In this document: piece by piece, positions 54,431 to 63,964 of the stretch
Position numbering within the stretch: the first letter of the stretch is position 1
How the letters are laid out: each line of letters begins with the position of its first letter
From: Planococcus shixiaomingii
GTDB lineage: Bacteria; Bacillota; Bacilli; Bacillales_A; Planococcaceae
DNA: 64,000 bases
Assembly (NCBI RefSeq): GCF_030413615.1
Contig: NZ_CP129236.1
Coordinates: 2,402,001 to 2,466,000 of the forward strand
Reading direction: 5' to 3'
Position numbers and translations under genes: made by a program
Notes under the pieces: generated by a model
What the model was told of the DNA's origin: nothing
Seen by the model: only the letters and a program-made list of their open reading frames with translations
Databases searched by the model: none

Positions 54431-55398
<968 letters not shown>

Positions 55399-55426
55399 AT
55401 GAACCGCCTCCTAAGAATGTGTGTTC

Positions 55427-55516
55427 GGAATGTATGTTCTCATAATAATGCGAACAAGTGTTTTTGTCAACAATAAAATTCGAACCTATGTTTGCATTTC
55501 ATAGCCCAAGTTGGTA
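55427..55516. promoter_or_regulatory. Three LexA boxes and lexA promoter
   Basis: LexA-type CGAACN4GTTYG sites: CGAACAAGTGTTTT (55451-55464) and CGAACCTATGTTTG (55481-55494), plus a weaker GGAATGTATGTTCT (55427-55440). The lexA promoter is TTTGCA (55491-55496), 18 bases, TATACT; the -35 overlaps the last box. The sites serve both yneA and lexA, giving autorepression. Confidence 0.85.
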
Positions 55517-55562
55517 TACTATGGGTAGAAAACAAGACGATTAACTAAAAGAGGTGAAACTG

Positions 55563-56183
55563 TTGAAAAAAGTATCGAAACGCCAAGAAGATATCTTGAC
55601 TTTTATAAAAGATGAAGTCCGGGCAAAAGGGTATCCCCCTTCCGTACGTGAAATTGGAGAGGCAGTTGGCTTGGCATCCAGTTCGACTGTCCATGGACAT
55701 TTGGCACGGCTCGAAAGCAAAGGGCTGATCCGCCGAGATCCGACTAAGCCGAGAGCAATTGAAATTATCAGCTCGGATGAAGCCTTGATCGAAAAAAGCC
55801 CTGTTCTGCATGTGCCTTTGATTGGTAAAGTCACGGCGGGCCTGCCGATTACTGCCATTGAAAACGTTGAAGAGTTCTTCCCTTTGCCGCATAGTTACGG
55901 CACTGAAGATGACCATATCTTTATGCTGGAAATTATGGGTGAAAGTATGATCGAAGCTGGAATTCTAAACGGCGACTATGTTGTTGTCAAACAGCAGCAA
56001 ACGGCAAACAACGGCGATATCGTCGTGGCGATGACGGCTGATGACGAAGCAACAGTTAAACGCTTTTTCCGTGAAGAAAACTATTTCCGCTTGCAGCCTG
56101 AAAATTCCTCGATGGATCCAATCATCGTAGACCAAGTATCCATTTTAGGAAAAGTGGTCGGCGTTTACCGCCAAATCCATTAA
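55563..56183 (+). CDS. lexA: LexA, SOS repressor
   Basis: N-terminal winged helix (residues 1-65, [20 protein letters not shown] as recognition region) and a C-terminal self-cleaving peptidase with the cleavage site at Ala-Gly in VTAGLP, Ser in MGESMIEAG and Lys in DEATVKRF. The frame opens with GTG at 55554, but that is inside the AGAGGTG ribosome site; the TTG at 55563 ([10 protein letters not shown]) matches the Bacillus start and gives 206 aa. Confidence 0.95.
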   Translation: MKKVSKRQEDILTFIKDEVRAKGYPPSVREIGEAVGLASSSTVHGHLARLESKGLIRRDPTKPRAIEIISSDEALIEKSPVLHVPLIGKVTAGLPITAIENVEEFFPLPHSYGTEDDHIFMLEIMGESMIEAGILNGDYVVVKQQQTANNGDIVVAMTADDEATVKRFFREENYFRLQPENSSMDPIIVDQVSILGKVVGVYRQIH

Positions 56184-56221
56184 GAAAAGACGTTGAGCAA
56201 CCAGCTCAGCGTCTTTTTTGT
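56184..56221 (+). terminator. Terminator of lexA
   Basis: AAGACGTTGAGC pairs with GCTCAGCGTCTT, followed by Ts. Confidence 0.9.
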
Positions 56222-56435
56222 TTCCAACATATTTTTATTATGTTAACTACTGACTCATTTTTAAAGAAAGAGGCAGTAGTTATTTCTTGTCATGCAGTGA
56301 AGCAGTAAGTACTTAGAAATATCCTAGTAATTGCGAAGTCTGCTTTGGTTCTCCATTACCATAACTCTGGATTCCCTTTCCGCATTACTTACCAGCTTTA
56401 TCAATGTTGGAACGACCTCCAAGAACGGGACAAGC

Positions 56436-56470
56436 AAAAGGCCATCACTCTGTTCGAATGATGGCCTTTT
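56436..56470. terminator. Bidirectional terminator
   Basis: Perfect arms AAAAGGCCATCA / TGATGGCCTTTT around an 11-base loop, next to the stop of the 64-aa gene. Confidence 0.9.
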
Positions 56471-56477
56471 CTACTTT

Positions 56478-56672
56478 TTATAATTCGTTAACAACAATAT
56501 ACTTCACTAAATTAATCGTGATGCGATATATTTTACCGCTAAGTTCATCTGTAATTTCATAAGTGCCATTTGAAGGGATTTTACCCAATGCAGCTTCTTT
56601 ATCAACAGCGTCTACATTGTGAATAATGGAATTTCCTTTATCAAAACAAAACTCGACTTGAAATCTATTCAT
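56478..56672 (-). CDS. Small unknown protein (paralogue of the 74-aa gene at 61.0 kb)
   Basis: 64 aa. The pattern M-x-x-F-x-V-x-F-x-F-D-K-G with a beta-rich body is shared with the 74-aa protein at 61022-61246 (M-x-x-Y-x-I-x-Y-x-L-E-K-G), suggesting a small family. AGGAGG precedes the ATG and a strong terminator follows the stop. No function known. Confidence 0.65.
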   Translation of the reverse strand: MNRFQVEFCFDKGNSIIHNVDAVDKEAALGKIPSNGTYEITDELSGKIYRITINLVKYIVVNEL

Positions 56673-56735
56673 TTTACGTCCTCCTTCTTATAGCGAAACG
56701 ATATGTACACTACCTAGTTTAGCACAACCTGCACT

Positions 56736-57161
56736 TTATTGTTCGCTATACAATTCGTTGTAGGCAATCACTTTCAAAGCCAACAGCTCTTCTTCCGTGA
56801 GCTTGGTTTCCAGCTCTTGAATAACTTCTTGCGGAGCCATCGTGCCGGTTTCCACTTTTGTTTTTATATCGTTTAACTCGGAAATGCCGACTTTTTGAAT
56901 CAATACCCGTGTAGCTTCGCCAGTAGTTGTAAAAGGAAGGGAATCTTTATCAGCAGCTTTTGCTTCTTCCATATATCCCGCCAGCACCGGATCATTCTCC
57001 ACATAGGATTTTACCGTTTCCATCTGGCCGGTACTCTTAAATTCAGTAACCGTTTCTTCTGCAATTTTTTCGGATGCGAAGTTAGTGCCGAAATAATATA
57101 GGCCATAACCTACTCCAACTAGAATGAGTAAAAATACAACCAAAAACTTTATAATTCTCAT
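56736..57161 (-). CDS. Membrane-anchored unknown protein
   Basis: 141 aa with an N-terminal membrane helix (residues about 4-26, starting MRIIKFLVVFLLILVGVGYG) and a helical outside part in which the second half repeats short E/L-rich helices (ELNDIKTKVETG and LEEELLALKVIAYNEL-type). GGAGG nine bases upstream of the ATG. I do not recognise the family. Confidence 0.65.
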   Translation of the reverse strand: MRIIKFLVVFLLILVGVGYGLYYFGTNFASEKIAEETVTEFKSTGQMETVKSYVENDPVLAGYMEEAKAADKDSLPFTTTGEATRVLIQKVGISELNDIKTKVETGTMAPQEVIQELETKLTEEELLALKVIAYNELYSEQ

Positions 57162-57240
57162 GGCTCTGTGCCTCCGTTCAAATGCTTTCTAATGTAAACG
57201 TATTGACGGCGAAAAAGTTCATTCTTTTTTAAACGGATGA

Positions 57241-57287
57241 TGCCCCGAATCCAAAGCTTTTTAAAAAGAGCTCTGGATTCGGGGCGT
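57241..57287. terminator. Long inverted repeat
   Basis: GCCCCGAATCCA / TGGATTCGGGGC with AAAGCTTTTT inside, 18 bases after the stop of the 66-aa gene. Likely terminator although the T-run is poor. Confidence 0.6.
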
Positions 57288-57304
57288 CCATTATGAAATC
57301 CGAT

Positions 57305-57505
57305 TTAAGTTGTAGACTTGCTTTTCCGCTGTTCAGCTATCCACCAGTCAATATGAGCTAGATCAAAAAAAACAGTATCCCCAAATGACTTGCTATGAGG
57401 AATCTTTCTTTTTGCTAATTGCTCATGCACTTGTTCTTCAGTAATGGAATAATCTACCGATTCAAAGTATTGCAATAAATCTTTTATCCCTTGGATCTTA
57501 CTCAT
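57305..57505 (-). CDS. Small unknown protein
   Basis: 66 aa, start MSKIQGIKDLLQYFESVDYS, end AHIDWWIAEQRKSKSTT. The body looks like a small mixed helix-strand DNA-binding or adaptor fold, but nothing specific is recognised. A strong ribosome site (GGGAGGTGA) supports expression. Confidence 0.6.
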   Translation of the reverse strand: MSKIQGIKDLLQYFESVDYSITEEQVHEQLAKRKIPHSKSFGDTVFFDLAHIDWWIAEQRKSKSTT

Positions 57506-57658
57506 TTAATCACCTCCCACAAAATCCTCTTTTTGAAAGTTGAAAAAGAAAATTCAGTACGAGTTATTAAACTGAGTTATTAAACTATTGGGGTATTTTA
57601 CTTATACCCTTTTACACTGATTTTAATCCTTTCGCCCGTTAAAAACCCTACTTTTCAA

Positions 57659-57841
57659 TCAGACTTTCGTCAGGTATCGAGTAAAAAATGATTTTCCATA
57701 TGGGCCAAGCTCTTTTAAAATGATGTAATTGTCCTCTTCGTCCCATTTCCCTTCATTTGCAAGGCAAGTGAATACCTTTCCCCTATAAACTTTCGCGTAA
57801 CGGTGAGTGTGAATGATCACTCGATCTCCCTTTTCAAACAT
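57659..57841 (-). CDS. Small unknown protein with a KOW-like start
   Basis: 60 aa beginning MFEKGDRVIIHTHRYAKVYRG, a beta pattern like KOW/SH3 or Hypoth YwzC-type small barrels, and ending YLTKV. AAGGGTGA precedes the ATG. Function not known. Confidence 0.55.
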   Translation of the reverse strand: MFEKGDRVIIHTHRYAKVYRGKVFTCLANEGKWDEEDNYIILKELGPYGKSFFTRYLTKV

Positions 57842-57999
57842 TTCAGCTCACCCTTCCACTAATTCTCGATTGTTTTTTATGTATGCATCTTTGATTTTTG
57901 CAGTTCTTTGCTTTAATTATAAAGCAGCCCTTTATTTATATATAGATAAATTTTTAAATCCGGCTTATCGGCTAAAGACTAGTTAAAAAAACGAAATAA

Positions 58000-58032
58000 A
58001 AAAGCCCACTTTTATTCTCTGAAAGTGGGCTT
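58000..58032 (-). terminator. Terminator of the phosphodiesterase gene
   Basis: AAGCCCACTTT / AAAGTGGGCTT around eight bases, followed by six Ts on the minus strand. Confidence 0.9.
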
Positions 58033-58035
58033 ACG

Positions 58036-58842
58036 CTATTTTAAATGCGGCAGAGTACCTGAAATATTATCTGTGAATATACCATTGGCTCCTGCTTCTT
58101 TCCACTTCTCCGCAACTTCGGCGGTGTTGACGGTATAAAGATGGACCAATAATCCAATATCCCGCGCTATTTTGACGAATTCCTCATCAATTTTTTCGAA
58201 ATAAGTGCCGACTCCTACCGCATATTCGCGTATTTCTTCCAACCGTTTTTTCGCCTCCGGTCCGAGCACTGGATCCCGCTCCAGTTGAATAAGTGGAATT
58301 GTTGGATGCAAGGAACGCATTCTCAATAAACTTTCTTCACTAAAAGACTGGATGACCACTTTTCCTTCGGGCAACGATTCATCCAATAAGTTGTTTTCGT
58401 TGAGAAGATCAAGCAGTTCATCTTCAATGCCTTCGTTTTTCTCAGGTTTTTTTGTTTCTATATAATAGTTTACACTTTCTCCGAACTCATCAATGATTTC
58501 TTGCAGCGTCGGAATTTCCTGACCAACAAATTCTTCTTTGGCCATATCCGGAAACTTTTTGTTGAACCAGGAACCGGCGTCCAACTGTTTAAGTTCCGAT
58601 AAAGTCATTTCCGTTACAATACCGCTGCCATTTGTGGTCCGGTCAACCGTCAAGTCATGAATTGCCACTAATACACCATCTTTACTCAGCTGTAGATCTA
58701 CTTCCAAATAATCGGCTTCCATTTCTCTGGCAAGCCGATATGCCGCCATCGTATGTTCCGGGGCATTAACACTTGCTCCCCTATGGGCAATAACCAAAAA
58801 TTTGTTTGGATCCAATAAGGTTTTCTCTTTGTTTATCCTCAT
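58036..58842 (-). CDS. Glycerophosphodiester phosphodiesterase
   Basis: Splits glycerophosphodiesters to glycerol-3-phosphate and an alcohol. The GDPD barrel has the active-site HRGASVNAPEHTM, metal-binding EVDLQLSKDG and HDLTVDRTTNG, and the C-terminal GANGIFTDN. I choose the ATG at 58842, after AGGCAGG, giving 268 aa. No signal peptide follows from that start, so it is cytoplasmic. Confidence 0.9.
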   Translation of the reverse strand: MRINKEKTLLDPNKFLVIAHRGASVNAPEHTMAAYRLAREMEADYLEVDLQLSKDGVLVAIHDLTVDRTTNGSGIVTEMTLSELKQLDAGSWFNKKFPDMAKEEFVGQEIPTLQEIIDEFGESVNYYIETKKPEKNEGIEDELLDLLNENNLLDESLPEGKVVIQSFSEESLLRMRSLHPTIPLIQLERDPVLGPEAKKRLEEIREYAVGVGTYFEKIDEEFVKIARDIGLLVHLYTVNTAEVAEKWKEAGANGIFTDNISGTLPHLK

Positions 58843-59421
58843 AATATTACCTGCCTTTGTAATCAACAATCAGGTGAATAATACGAATATACATATTGAA
58901 AAAGTCCGCACAAATATCACCTATTGTTAATTGGTTGGGAAATGCCTTTTTTCGATAAATCTTTTGCTGATAAAACCTATTAAAACATAAGTTACATATA
59001 CTCAGTCGTTAAGGCAAATGAAAGTGATCAAGTTGGAACAAAAACAGGTTCTCTAATAGCCTTTACCACTCCCTTTTCAAGATGATGTAAAAATTTCCTG
59101 CTATATTCTATAATAAATGCTATATTTCAGGCACCTAAAGTTCTATAAAAATTCTATATGCTTATTTTTTCCCTATTGAAATCCTGATAAACAACAATCG
59201 GGAAGTTTGTTTATGCAATTTTTGTGAACACATGCAGGTAAATTATTAACAGCCTTTTTACATATTATTAAACCCCTCACCTTATAAGAGAACCTTGGTT
59301 GCTGCTACAATTCAAAACCGAAGTTGACATAACCAAAAGTGCTTGTCCAATTTCCCCATAAAAAATAAGCGTAGACTTCACGCTTATACTCCTTGCCATT
59401 TGGGTGGACTGTTCACTAGTT
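58843..59421. other. Gene-free stretch
   Basis: About 580 bases with scattered stops in all frames and no convincing gene. Only a terminator at 59361-59388 is clear. Confidence 0.6.
59361..59388 (-). terminator. Terminator of the 57-aa gene
   Basis: ATAAGCGT / ACGCTTAT with a seven-base loop, followed by T-rich sequence on the minus strand. Confidence 0.75.
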
Positions 59422-59595
59422 TTAATCCTCACGCCGAATTTCTTCGCGGACCATTAAGTTGCGAATAGTATAGTAATCAAGATTGCGCAGCTCTTCGCCT
59501 TCTGGTCCCGAAGAAACCCCAAGCCCCTCCAATTCAGAAATCCAATTTTGGCGTTTAATTTCTTCTTCTGTAAATAAAACTTTCTGTTTTCGCAT
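59422..59595 (-). CDS. 57-aa unknown protein
   Basis: Frame MRKQKVLFTEEEIKRQNWIS, then LEGLGVSSGPEGEELRNLDY and YTIRNLMVREEIRRED. AAAGGAG lies upstream of the ATG at 59595, and a hairpin terminator lies after the stop. The E/R-rich helical composition and codon use are those of a real gene. No family recognised. Confidence 0.65.
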   Translation of the reverse strand: MRKQKVLFTEEEIKRQNWISELEGLGVSSGPEGEELRNLDYYTIRNLMVREEIRRED

Positions 59596-59913
59596 ATACA
59601 TTCTCCTTTCGACGGTTTGTATAAATTATCCATATTTTTAATAAATAGTTTGAATATTCATTTTTTAACCTTATTTTATTATATTTAAACATTTTTTGTA
59701 AATATTTTGATTTTTTTATTTTATTTGGTTGAATTGTGTTATATTTTGACGTAATAAGCGCATTCCCTAAATTGTTTTCTAAATTTTTTAACAATTTTAT
59801 GATTTTACCTTTTTTTGGATGCGATTTATGATACAATGAAAAAAGAGTTTACCTCTTGGATTCTTATCGACTTTTATTAGTCACTTTCCAAAACTGGAAA
59901 AGGAGGAATTCCA
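59596..59913. other. AT-rich divergent intergenic region
   Basis: About 320 bases of high AT that must hold promoters for the 57-aa gene (minus) and the 77-aa gene (plus). A long frame across it is noise of low-complexity A/T sequence. Confidence 0.55.
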
Positions 59914-60147
59914 TTGAAATTAGAAAACATAAAAGAAATCCTGCAAACCGTCTCTTTTTTTAATACCGTTGAAATCACCCAGACTTTCGGCAAAGACGGC
60001 ACAGATTGTGTCATCGTTAAAAATGTGAAAAATACACGTACGCTGCAAATGACGTTTCTCCAAACAGGCAAAGTGGAATTTTATAAATGCCTCAACCAGG
60101 CAGCCGAAGCCATTGAAAACGAACTTAAGTCGATTAGCGTCGCTTAA
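59914..60147 (+). CDS. 77-aa unknown protein
   Basis: Starts at a TTG (KLENIKEILQTVSFF) with AAAAGGAGG upstream. The body is mixed strands and helices (VEITQTFGKDGTDCVIVKNV, then QMTFLQTGKVEFYKCLNQAA) and ends ELKSISVA. A short hairpin TTTCCA/TGGAAA overlaps the ribosome site region. No family recognised. Confidence 0.65.
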   Translation: MKLENIKEILQTVSFFNTVEITQTFGKDGTDCVIVKNVKNTRTLQMTFLQTGKVEFYKCLNQAAEAIENELKSISVA

Positions 60148-60159
60148 CTAAATATGGGC

Positions 60160-60207
60160 AACCATAAAGAAACCACCGCTCCAGTCAGCGGTGGTTTCTT
60201 TATGGTT
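60160..60207. terminator. Bidirectional terminator
   Basis: Perfect 21-base arms around a six-base loop (60160-60180 and 60187-60207); arm starts AACCATAAAGAAACC. It overlaps the stop of the kinase gene. Confidence 0.95.
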
Positions 60208-60883
60208 TTTTCCAGTAATTAGTCTGTTTAAAAACGGTTCCCATAAACTCTTCAAACGATGGGTAATACTTTGCCCATTGGTGATACCATTTCCGAATCG
60301 TTTCTAAAAGCCAATACGGCATCGGTGTATCTGAAATGTATTGATAGTACTCATCATACGCTCTTTTTAAATGTTCCCAGCGGAAGTCGTTTCCTGGATG
60401 GATATACTCCGAGACATCCAAAATTTTTGCTCTGCCGTTTTGAAGCAAAATGTTCTTCAAATGGATATCACGCGGATTCAATCCCTTTTCACGAACATAG
60501 CTTCTGGCTGTTTCAACATCTTGGATAGCTTGTTCGGGAATCGTAATGCCTTGAAGCAGGCAATCGAAAAAAGTCGGCCCGTCTTCGTATGTCATTACGA
60601 GATATTTTTCAGTTGAAGCATAGCAAGTGGAAAAAAATGGTGAGGAGCCTAAAATACTATAGACATGTTCTTCTGCCTTTATTTTATCTAATTTCTCTTC
60701 CGCATAAACTTTAAAGGCATATGAAGGGGCTGTAAGAGATTGAAATACCGCTGCATCCGTCCCTACTCCAATACATTTTAAATCAGGGGAAGATCCATAT
60801 ATAGTGACAGGTTCGTTATTGGGATTGGAAGAAACAGAAATAGCTGATAGGGCAAGCGAAGCCGTTTCCCATTCTTTAGTCAT
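60200..60883 (-). CDS. Protein-kinase-fold protein
   Basis: 227 aa. A shortened kinase core is visible: a strand with FKVYAEEKLDKIKAEEHVYS, then the catalytic loop RDIHLKNILLQNG with Asp and Asn, and DVSEY in place of the DFG. It resembles YbdM/YrdK-type small serine/threonine kinases of Bacillales. Target unknown. The ATG has AGGAGG upstream. Confidence 0.7.
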   Translation of the reverse strand: MTKEWETASLALSAISVSSNPNNEPVTIYGSSPDLKCIGVGTDAAVFQSLTAPSYAFKVYAEEKLDKIKAEEHVYSILGSSPFFSTCYASTEKYLVMTYEDGPTFFDCLLQGITIPEQAIQDVETARSYVREKGLNPRDIHLKNILLQNGRAKILDVSEYIHPGNDFRWEHLKRAYDEYYQYISDTPMPYWLLETIRKWYHQWAKYYPSFEEFMGTVFKQTNYWKKP

Positions 60884-60908
60884 TTACATCCTCCTAGCTT
60901 TCTCATTC

Positions 60909-60948
60909 AACCGAAAGGAGCTTCTAGCGGCGAGAAGCCCCTTTCGTC
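60909..60948 (-). terminator. Terminator of the 74-aa gene
   Basis: CGAAAGGGGCTTCT pairs with AGAAGCTCCTTTCG (one bulge), between the two minus-strand genes. Confidence 0.65.
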
Positions 60949-61021
60949 TGGAGTTTCGTTCGGTCTGTTATAAGTTTACCATTTCTTCATCTGATCAGCA
61001 TTCCTCCAGCAGCATCTCGTT

Positions 61022-61246
61022 TTAACCGCCTCTTCTTGAAGTAAACACCGGATCTGTATGATCTTTTATTTTCACTAATTTAACGTCATCTTTGTTGAAC
61101 AAGTTCAATTCGCCAAAGTTATCTTCAAACTGGACAATCTGCTCGGATTGAATTTTGTCTGCCAACACTTCTTTTGACTCCGATTCAACGGTTCTCTCGA
61201 CGACCAATCCTTTTTCTAGATGATATTGAATAACGTATTTTTGCAT
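61022..61246 (-). CDS. 74-aa unknown protein
   Basis: Starts MQKYVIQYHLEKGLVVERTV and ends DPVFTSRRGG. The N-terminus resembles the 64-aa protein at 56478-56672. TAGGAGGTGAAAAC precedes the ATG. Short, charged, soluble; no family recognised. Confidence 0.65.
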   Translation of the reverse strand: MQKYVIQYHLEKGLVVERTVESESKEVLADKIQSEQIVQFEDNFGELNLFNKDDVKLVKIKDHTDPVFTSRRGG

Positions 61247-61345
61247 GTTTTCACCTCCTACTGATAAAATTCTGCGCAGGAAGAGAATAATCCTCTATAC
61301 TTCCATTCATTCTATCATCTCTCAACTTTTTGAAAGCAAAACCCC

Positions 61346-61367
61346 TTCCTATCATTCAGGAAGGGGC
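61346..61367 (-). terminator. Terminator of the rsbR-type gene
   Basis: CCCCTTCCT / AGGAAGGGG around seven bases, just after the stop codon, with a weak T-run (GGTTTTGC) on the minus strand. Confidence 0.75.
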
Positions 61368-61380
61368 AGATGATTCGCGC

Positions 61381-62220
61381 TTAAGCATTGAGTGCGATTT
61401 TCTCCATCGCTTGCGCCAGCGTGCTGTATACTTCTATGCCATCAAATTGGATGCCTAACTGTACCGCAGTTTGGGCGATTTCAGGGCTAATTCCGGACAA
61501 TGCCGTTTTTACCCCGATAATTTTCAATCCGTATATCAACTGAAAAATCTGTTGGGCAACCATCGTGTCAATAATCGGCACTCCCGATAAATCGATAAAC
61601 AATTTATCGATATTGTACTTTGAACTTTGCTCCAACGTTTTTTCAAATATAACCTGAGAACGATAGGTGTCGATTTCTCCGACCAGCGGCAAAAGCCCTG
61701 TCTCCTTCGATAGCAAAATCACCGGTGCACTCATTTCAGTGATTAGTACTTGCTGAACATGCATGCGGCTTTGTGCTGCCACTGTGTTTTGAACTGTGAA
61801 TTCCTGGATAATATCACTGATTGCAGTCACTACCCCAAAACACCATTCAACAAATTGTTCGTGCGATATGTGTTCTTTATGTTTTAAATAATATTCTTCA
61901 ATAAGCTCCAAATATTGCTTTTGTGTATTGAAAAACTCTTCGAGCACTTCTTCAAGAGGTGTTGCTAGATGGGCTTCATCTTTTGCTACTTGCTTTATCC
62001 ATTCTTGAAACTCGCTCAAAAACTCACTGTGCTCTTTGCCGAACATCGAACAAAACAAAACATGAAATTCGTAATTTTGTCTTTTCAGCTTTTCAATTTC
62101 CACCGGGTCAGTAGTGGCATAGATCCCTTTCTTGTCTTTATCTAAGGATGCATACCACTCTTCAGTCATTTTTTCATTTCTTTCGCATAAAAAAACATGT
62201 AACTCTTCATCTTTAAGCAT
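61381..62220 (-). CDS. RsbR-family stressosome protein
   Basis: N-terminal non-haem globin-like RsbR domain (residues about 1-150) and a C-terminal STAS domain (about 160-279). The two phosphorylation threonines of RsbR proteins are present: GEIDTYRS and SGVPIIDTMVAQQ. RsbR paralogues form the stressosome scaffold that senses stress and releases RsbT to activate sigma-B. Which paralogue this is cannot be said. No other rsb genes are near. Confidence 0.88.
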   Translation of the reverse strand: MLKDEELHVFLCERNEKMTEEWYASLDKDKKGIYATTDPVEIEKLKRQNYEFHVLFCSMFGKEHSEFLSEFQEWIKQVAKDEAHLATPLEEVLEEFFNTQKQYLELIEEYYLKHKEHISHEQFVEWCFGVVTAISDIIQEFTVQNTVAAQSRMHVQQVLITEMSAPVILLSKETGLLPLVGEIDTYRSQVIFEKTLEQSSKYNIDKLFIDLSGVPIIDTMVAQQIFQLIYGLKIIGVKTALSGISPEIAQTAVQLGIQFDGIEVYSTLAQAMEKIALNA

Positions 62221-62506
62221 GTATTTTCTCCTTCATTTAAAACTAGCTTTTTCCAAGCCACTCTTATGGCCCCTGGCAGTTGTTAAATTAAATCACATAG
62301 AGCCAATAATTTAACCATAACTTAAATAATATAGTATTTTTAGCGTTATTGCATCTTTTTTGTAGATAGCTACCGAGACTCTTATATACTAAAGAGATAT
62401 TTTCCGTATTTACAGGATAAAATGACTATTTAATTAGTACTAAAGATGTTATATGATAATTTTATATTGGTAAGAAAAATACAAATTTAAAGGAGATTTT
62501 AACAGT

Positions 62507-63370
62507 ATGTTTTCTAAAAAAGCAGTTGTTGCTACACTTCTCGCTACTTCTTTAGCTTTTACAGGCAGTGTAACTTCCATCCAGCCAGCTCCAGTTTCTG
62601 CAGCGGCCCAGACCGTCAATTACCAGAAAGAATTAAATACGTTCGCCGCTCATTACGCTAAAATTTTCCGTACTTTGGAAGAATACAACGCCAAAATGGA
62701 AAAAGCAAAAACAGAAAAAGAAGCTATGAAAATTTATGATCAATATTTTGAGTATCTGGATAAAGCGTTGGACAACACAGCTCCAGTCGAAAAACTAAAT
62801 AAAGAAATCCAAAAGATGGATGAAAATATTTACAACAGCTTAGTTGAAATCTATAATTACGAACTTGATTTTGTTTACTACCAAATGGGTGAATTATCAG
62901 ACGCCGAGTTAGCGGAGTCTCTTGAATATATGCTGGACTATGTCGATGCCCAAGACGCTTTGTTCAAGAAAGCGGCAGCTTCCTACAAAACAAAGTACAA
63001 AGTCACATACAGCAAAGACATGTTGTATTTGCTTGATCAAGAAGCGGATGTAAAACAGCCGCAGCCGCAACCTCAAACAAACACGTATAAAGTCAAAAAA
63101 GGCGATACCCTCTACAGCATTGCGAAAAAGAACAAAACCACTGTTAAAAAATTAAAAGAGCTAAACAAACTAAAGAGCGACACTATTAAAGTCGGCCAAG
63201 TGCTCAAACTGTCTAACGCAGTCAGCGTTTCGACTCATACGGTGAAAAAAGGCGATACGCTTTACAGCATCGCTAAAAAAGCAGGAACCACTGTATCCCA
63301 GTTGAAAAAAATCAACAACTTGAAGAGCGACCGCATTTACGTTGGCCAGAAGTTGAAATTGAAAAAATAA
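62507..63370 (+). CDS. Secreted protein with two C-terminal LysM domains
   Basis: Signal peptide (MFSKKAVVATLLATSLAFTG, cleavage after about AAA at residue 33), a helical stretch of about 130 residues, then two LysM peptidoglycan-binding repeats (VKKGDTLYSIAKKNKTTVKK and VKKGDTLYSIAKKAGTTVSQ). No catalytic domain is visible, so it may bind or scaffold the cell wall. AAAGGAGA precedes the ATG. A terminator follows. Confidence 0.82.
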   Translation: MFSKKAVVATLLATSLAFTGSVTSIQPAPVSAAAQTVNYQKELNTFAAHYAKIFRTLEEYNAKMEKAKTEKEAMKIYDQYFEYLDKALDNTAPVEKLNKEIQKMDENIYNSLVEIYNYELDFVYYQMGELSDAELAESLEYMLDYVDAQDALFKKAAASYKTKYKVTYSKDMLYLLDQEADVKQPQPQPQTNTYKVKKGDTLYSIAKKNKTTVKKLKELNKLKSDTIKVGQVLKLSNAVSVSTHTVKKGDTLYSIAKKAGTTVSQLKKINNLKSDRIYVGQKLKLKK

Positions 63371-63378
63371 TAGCTTGA

Positions 63379-63416
63379 TAAAAAACCGTTAACGCTTTGG
63401 CTTTAGCGGTTTTTCT
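63379..63416 (+). terminator. Terminator of the LysM gene
   Basis: AAAAACCGTTAA pairs with TTAGCGGTTTTT (one mismatch), followed by Ts. Confidence 0.85.
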
Positions 63417-63704
63417 TTTGTCCTCTACCATTTATTGATAGAAGAAATCGTTATATAGAATCCTAAAACAGCTTCGTGAAAATATCAAAGCCAGTCCGGC
63501 TGTTATCTTTTCTCTACTTTCTCGTTCACTTAAGCCCCGGAGTTCATCAATTACTAGTTCATGAGCCTACTACTTCACCAGTGACTTTTTCTCTAGGTTA
63601 GCAGTCTTACTTCCCAATATTTTTTGTTTTTGCAGTTTAATAAAAATGGCAATTAATTCTAACTATTCATTCTATTCCCTTGTTATTATGGTATTTTATT
63701 TATA

Positions 63705-63795
63705 GGCACATTACGATTTGCAACGCGGTTCCTCCCGTTGTGGATTGTCTTGGATACTGACTCTCCCCCTTAAGCCAGGAATGTGCCATCTTTTT
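63705..63795 (+). ncRNA. Candidate structured small RNA with C-rich loops
   Basis: An 8-bp closing stem GGCACATT / AATGTGCC (63705-63712 with 63780-63787) encloses two hairpins: GCAACG / CGTTGT with loop containing CCTCC, and CTTGG / CCAGG with loop containing CTCTCCCCC. Five Ts follow at 63791. Unpaired CCTCC and CCCCC could pair with ribosome sites of target mRNAs, as in known C-rich Gram-positive sRNAs. No promoter is clear and no known RNA family is recognised. Confidence 0.45.
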
Positions 63796-63841
63796 ACTAT
63801 AGTTTGCATAGTAACACTTAAAAGCATGGTTTCACTGTCTA

Positions 63842-63877
63842 GAAAAGCCGCAAGAGCTCAAGCTCTAGCGGTTTTTC
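63842..63877 (+). terminator. Terminator hairpin
   Basis: GAAAAGCCGC / GCGGTTTTTC with AGAGCT / AGCTCT inside, T-rich after. It could end the RNA upstream or act as a leader element of the gene at 63965. Confidence 0.75.
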
Positions 63878-63964
63878 TAATTCTCCTTATAATTTTTATG
63901 CACCTATTGAATAACAGCGATCTTACTGATACGATTTACATAGTAACTTCTAGGAGGAATTACC

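Larger units (their letters stand above)
63371..63964. other. Gene-free tail region
   Basis: Holds three hairpins: the terminator of the LysM gene, a possible structured RNA (63705-63795) and a terminator (63842-63877). No gene is supported in 63420-63700. Confidence 0.6.

Noticed and set aside
56305..56460. Stop-free plus-strand stretch of about 50 codons after lexA
   Set aside because: No start codon with ribosome site, and its end is the hairpin of a terminator; likely chance.
59555..59836. 93-codon minus-strand frame rich in Lys, Asn and Ile
   Set aside because: It lies across AT-rich promoter DNA and overlaps the better supported 57-aa gene in another frame; no ribosome site.
63700..63964. 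c-di-AMP or other riboswitch before the exported-protein gene
   Set aside because: Stems and conserved cores of the ydaO, M-box, c-di-GMP and other common riboswitches were looked for and are not present.
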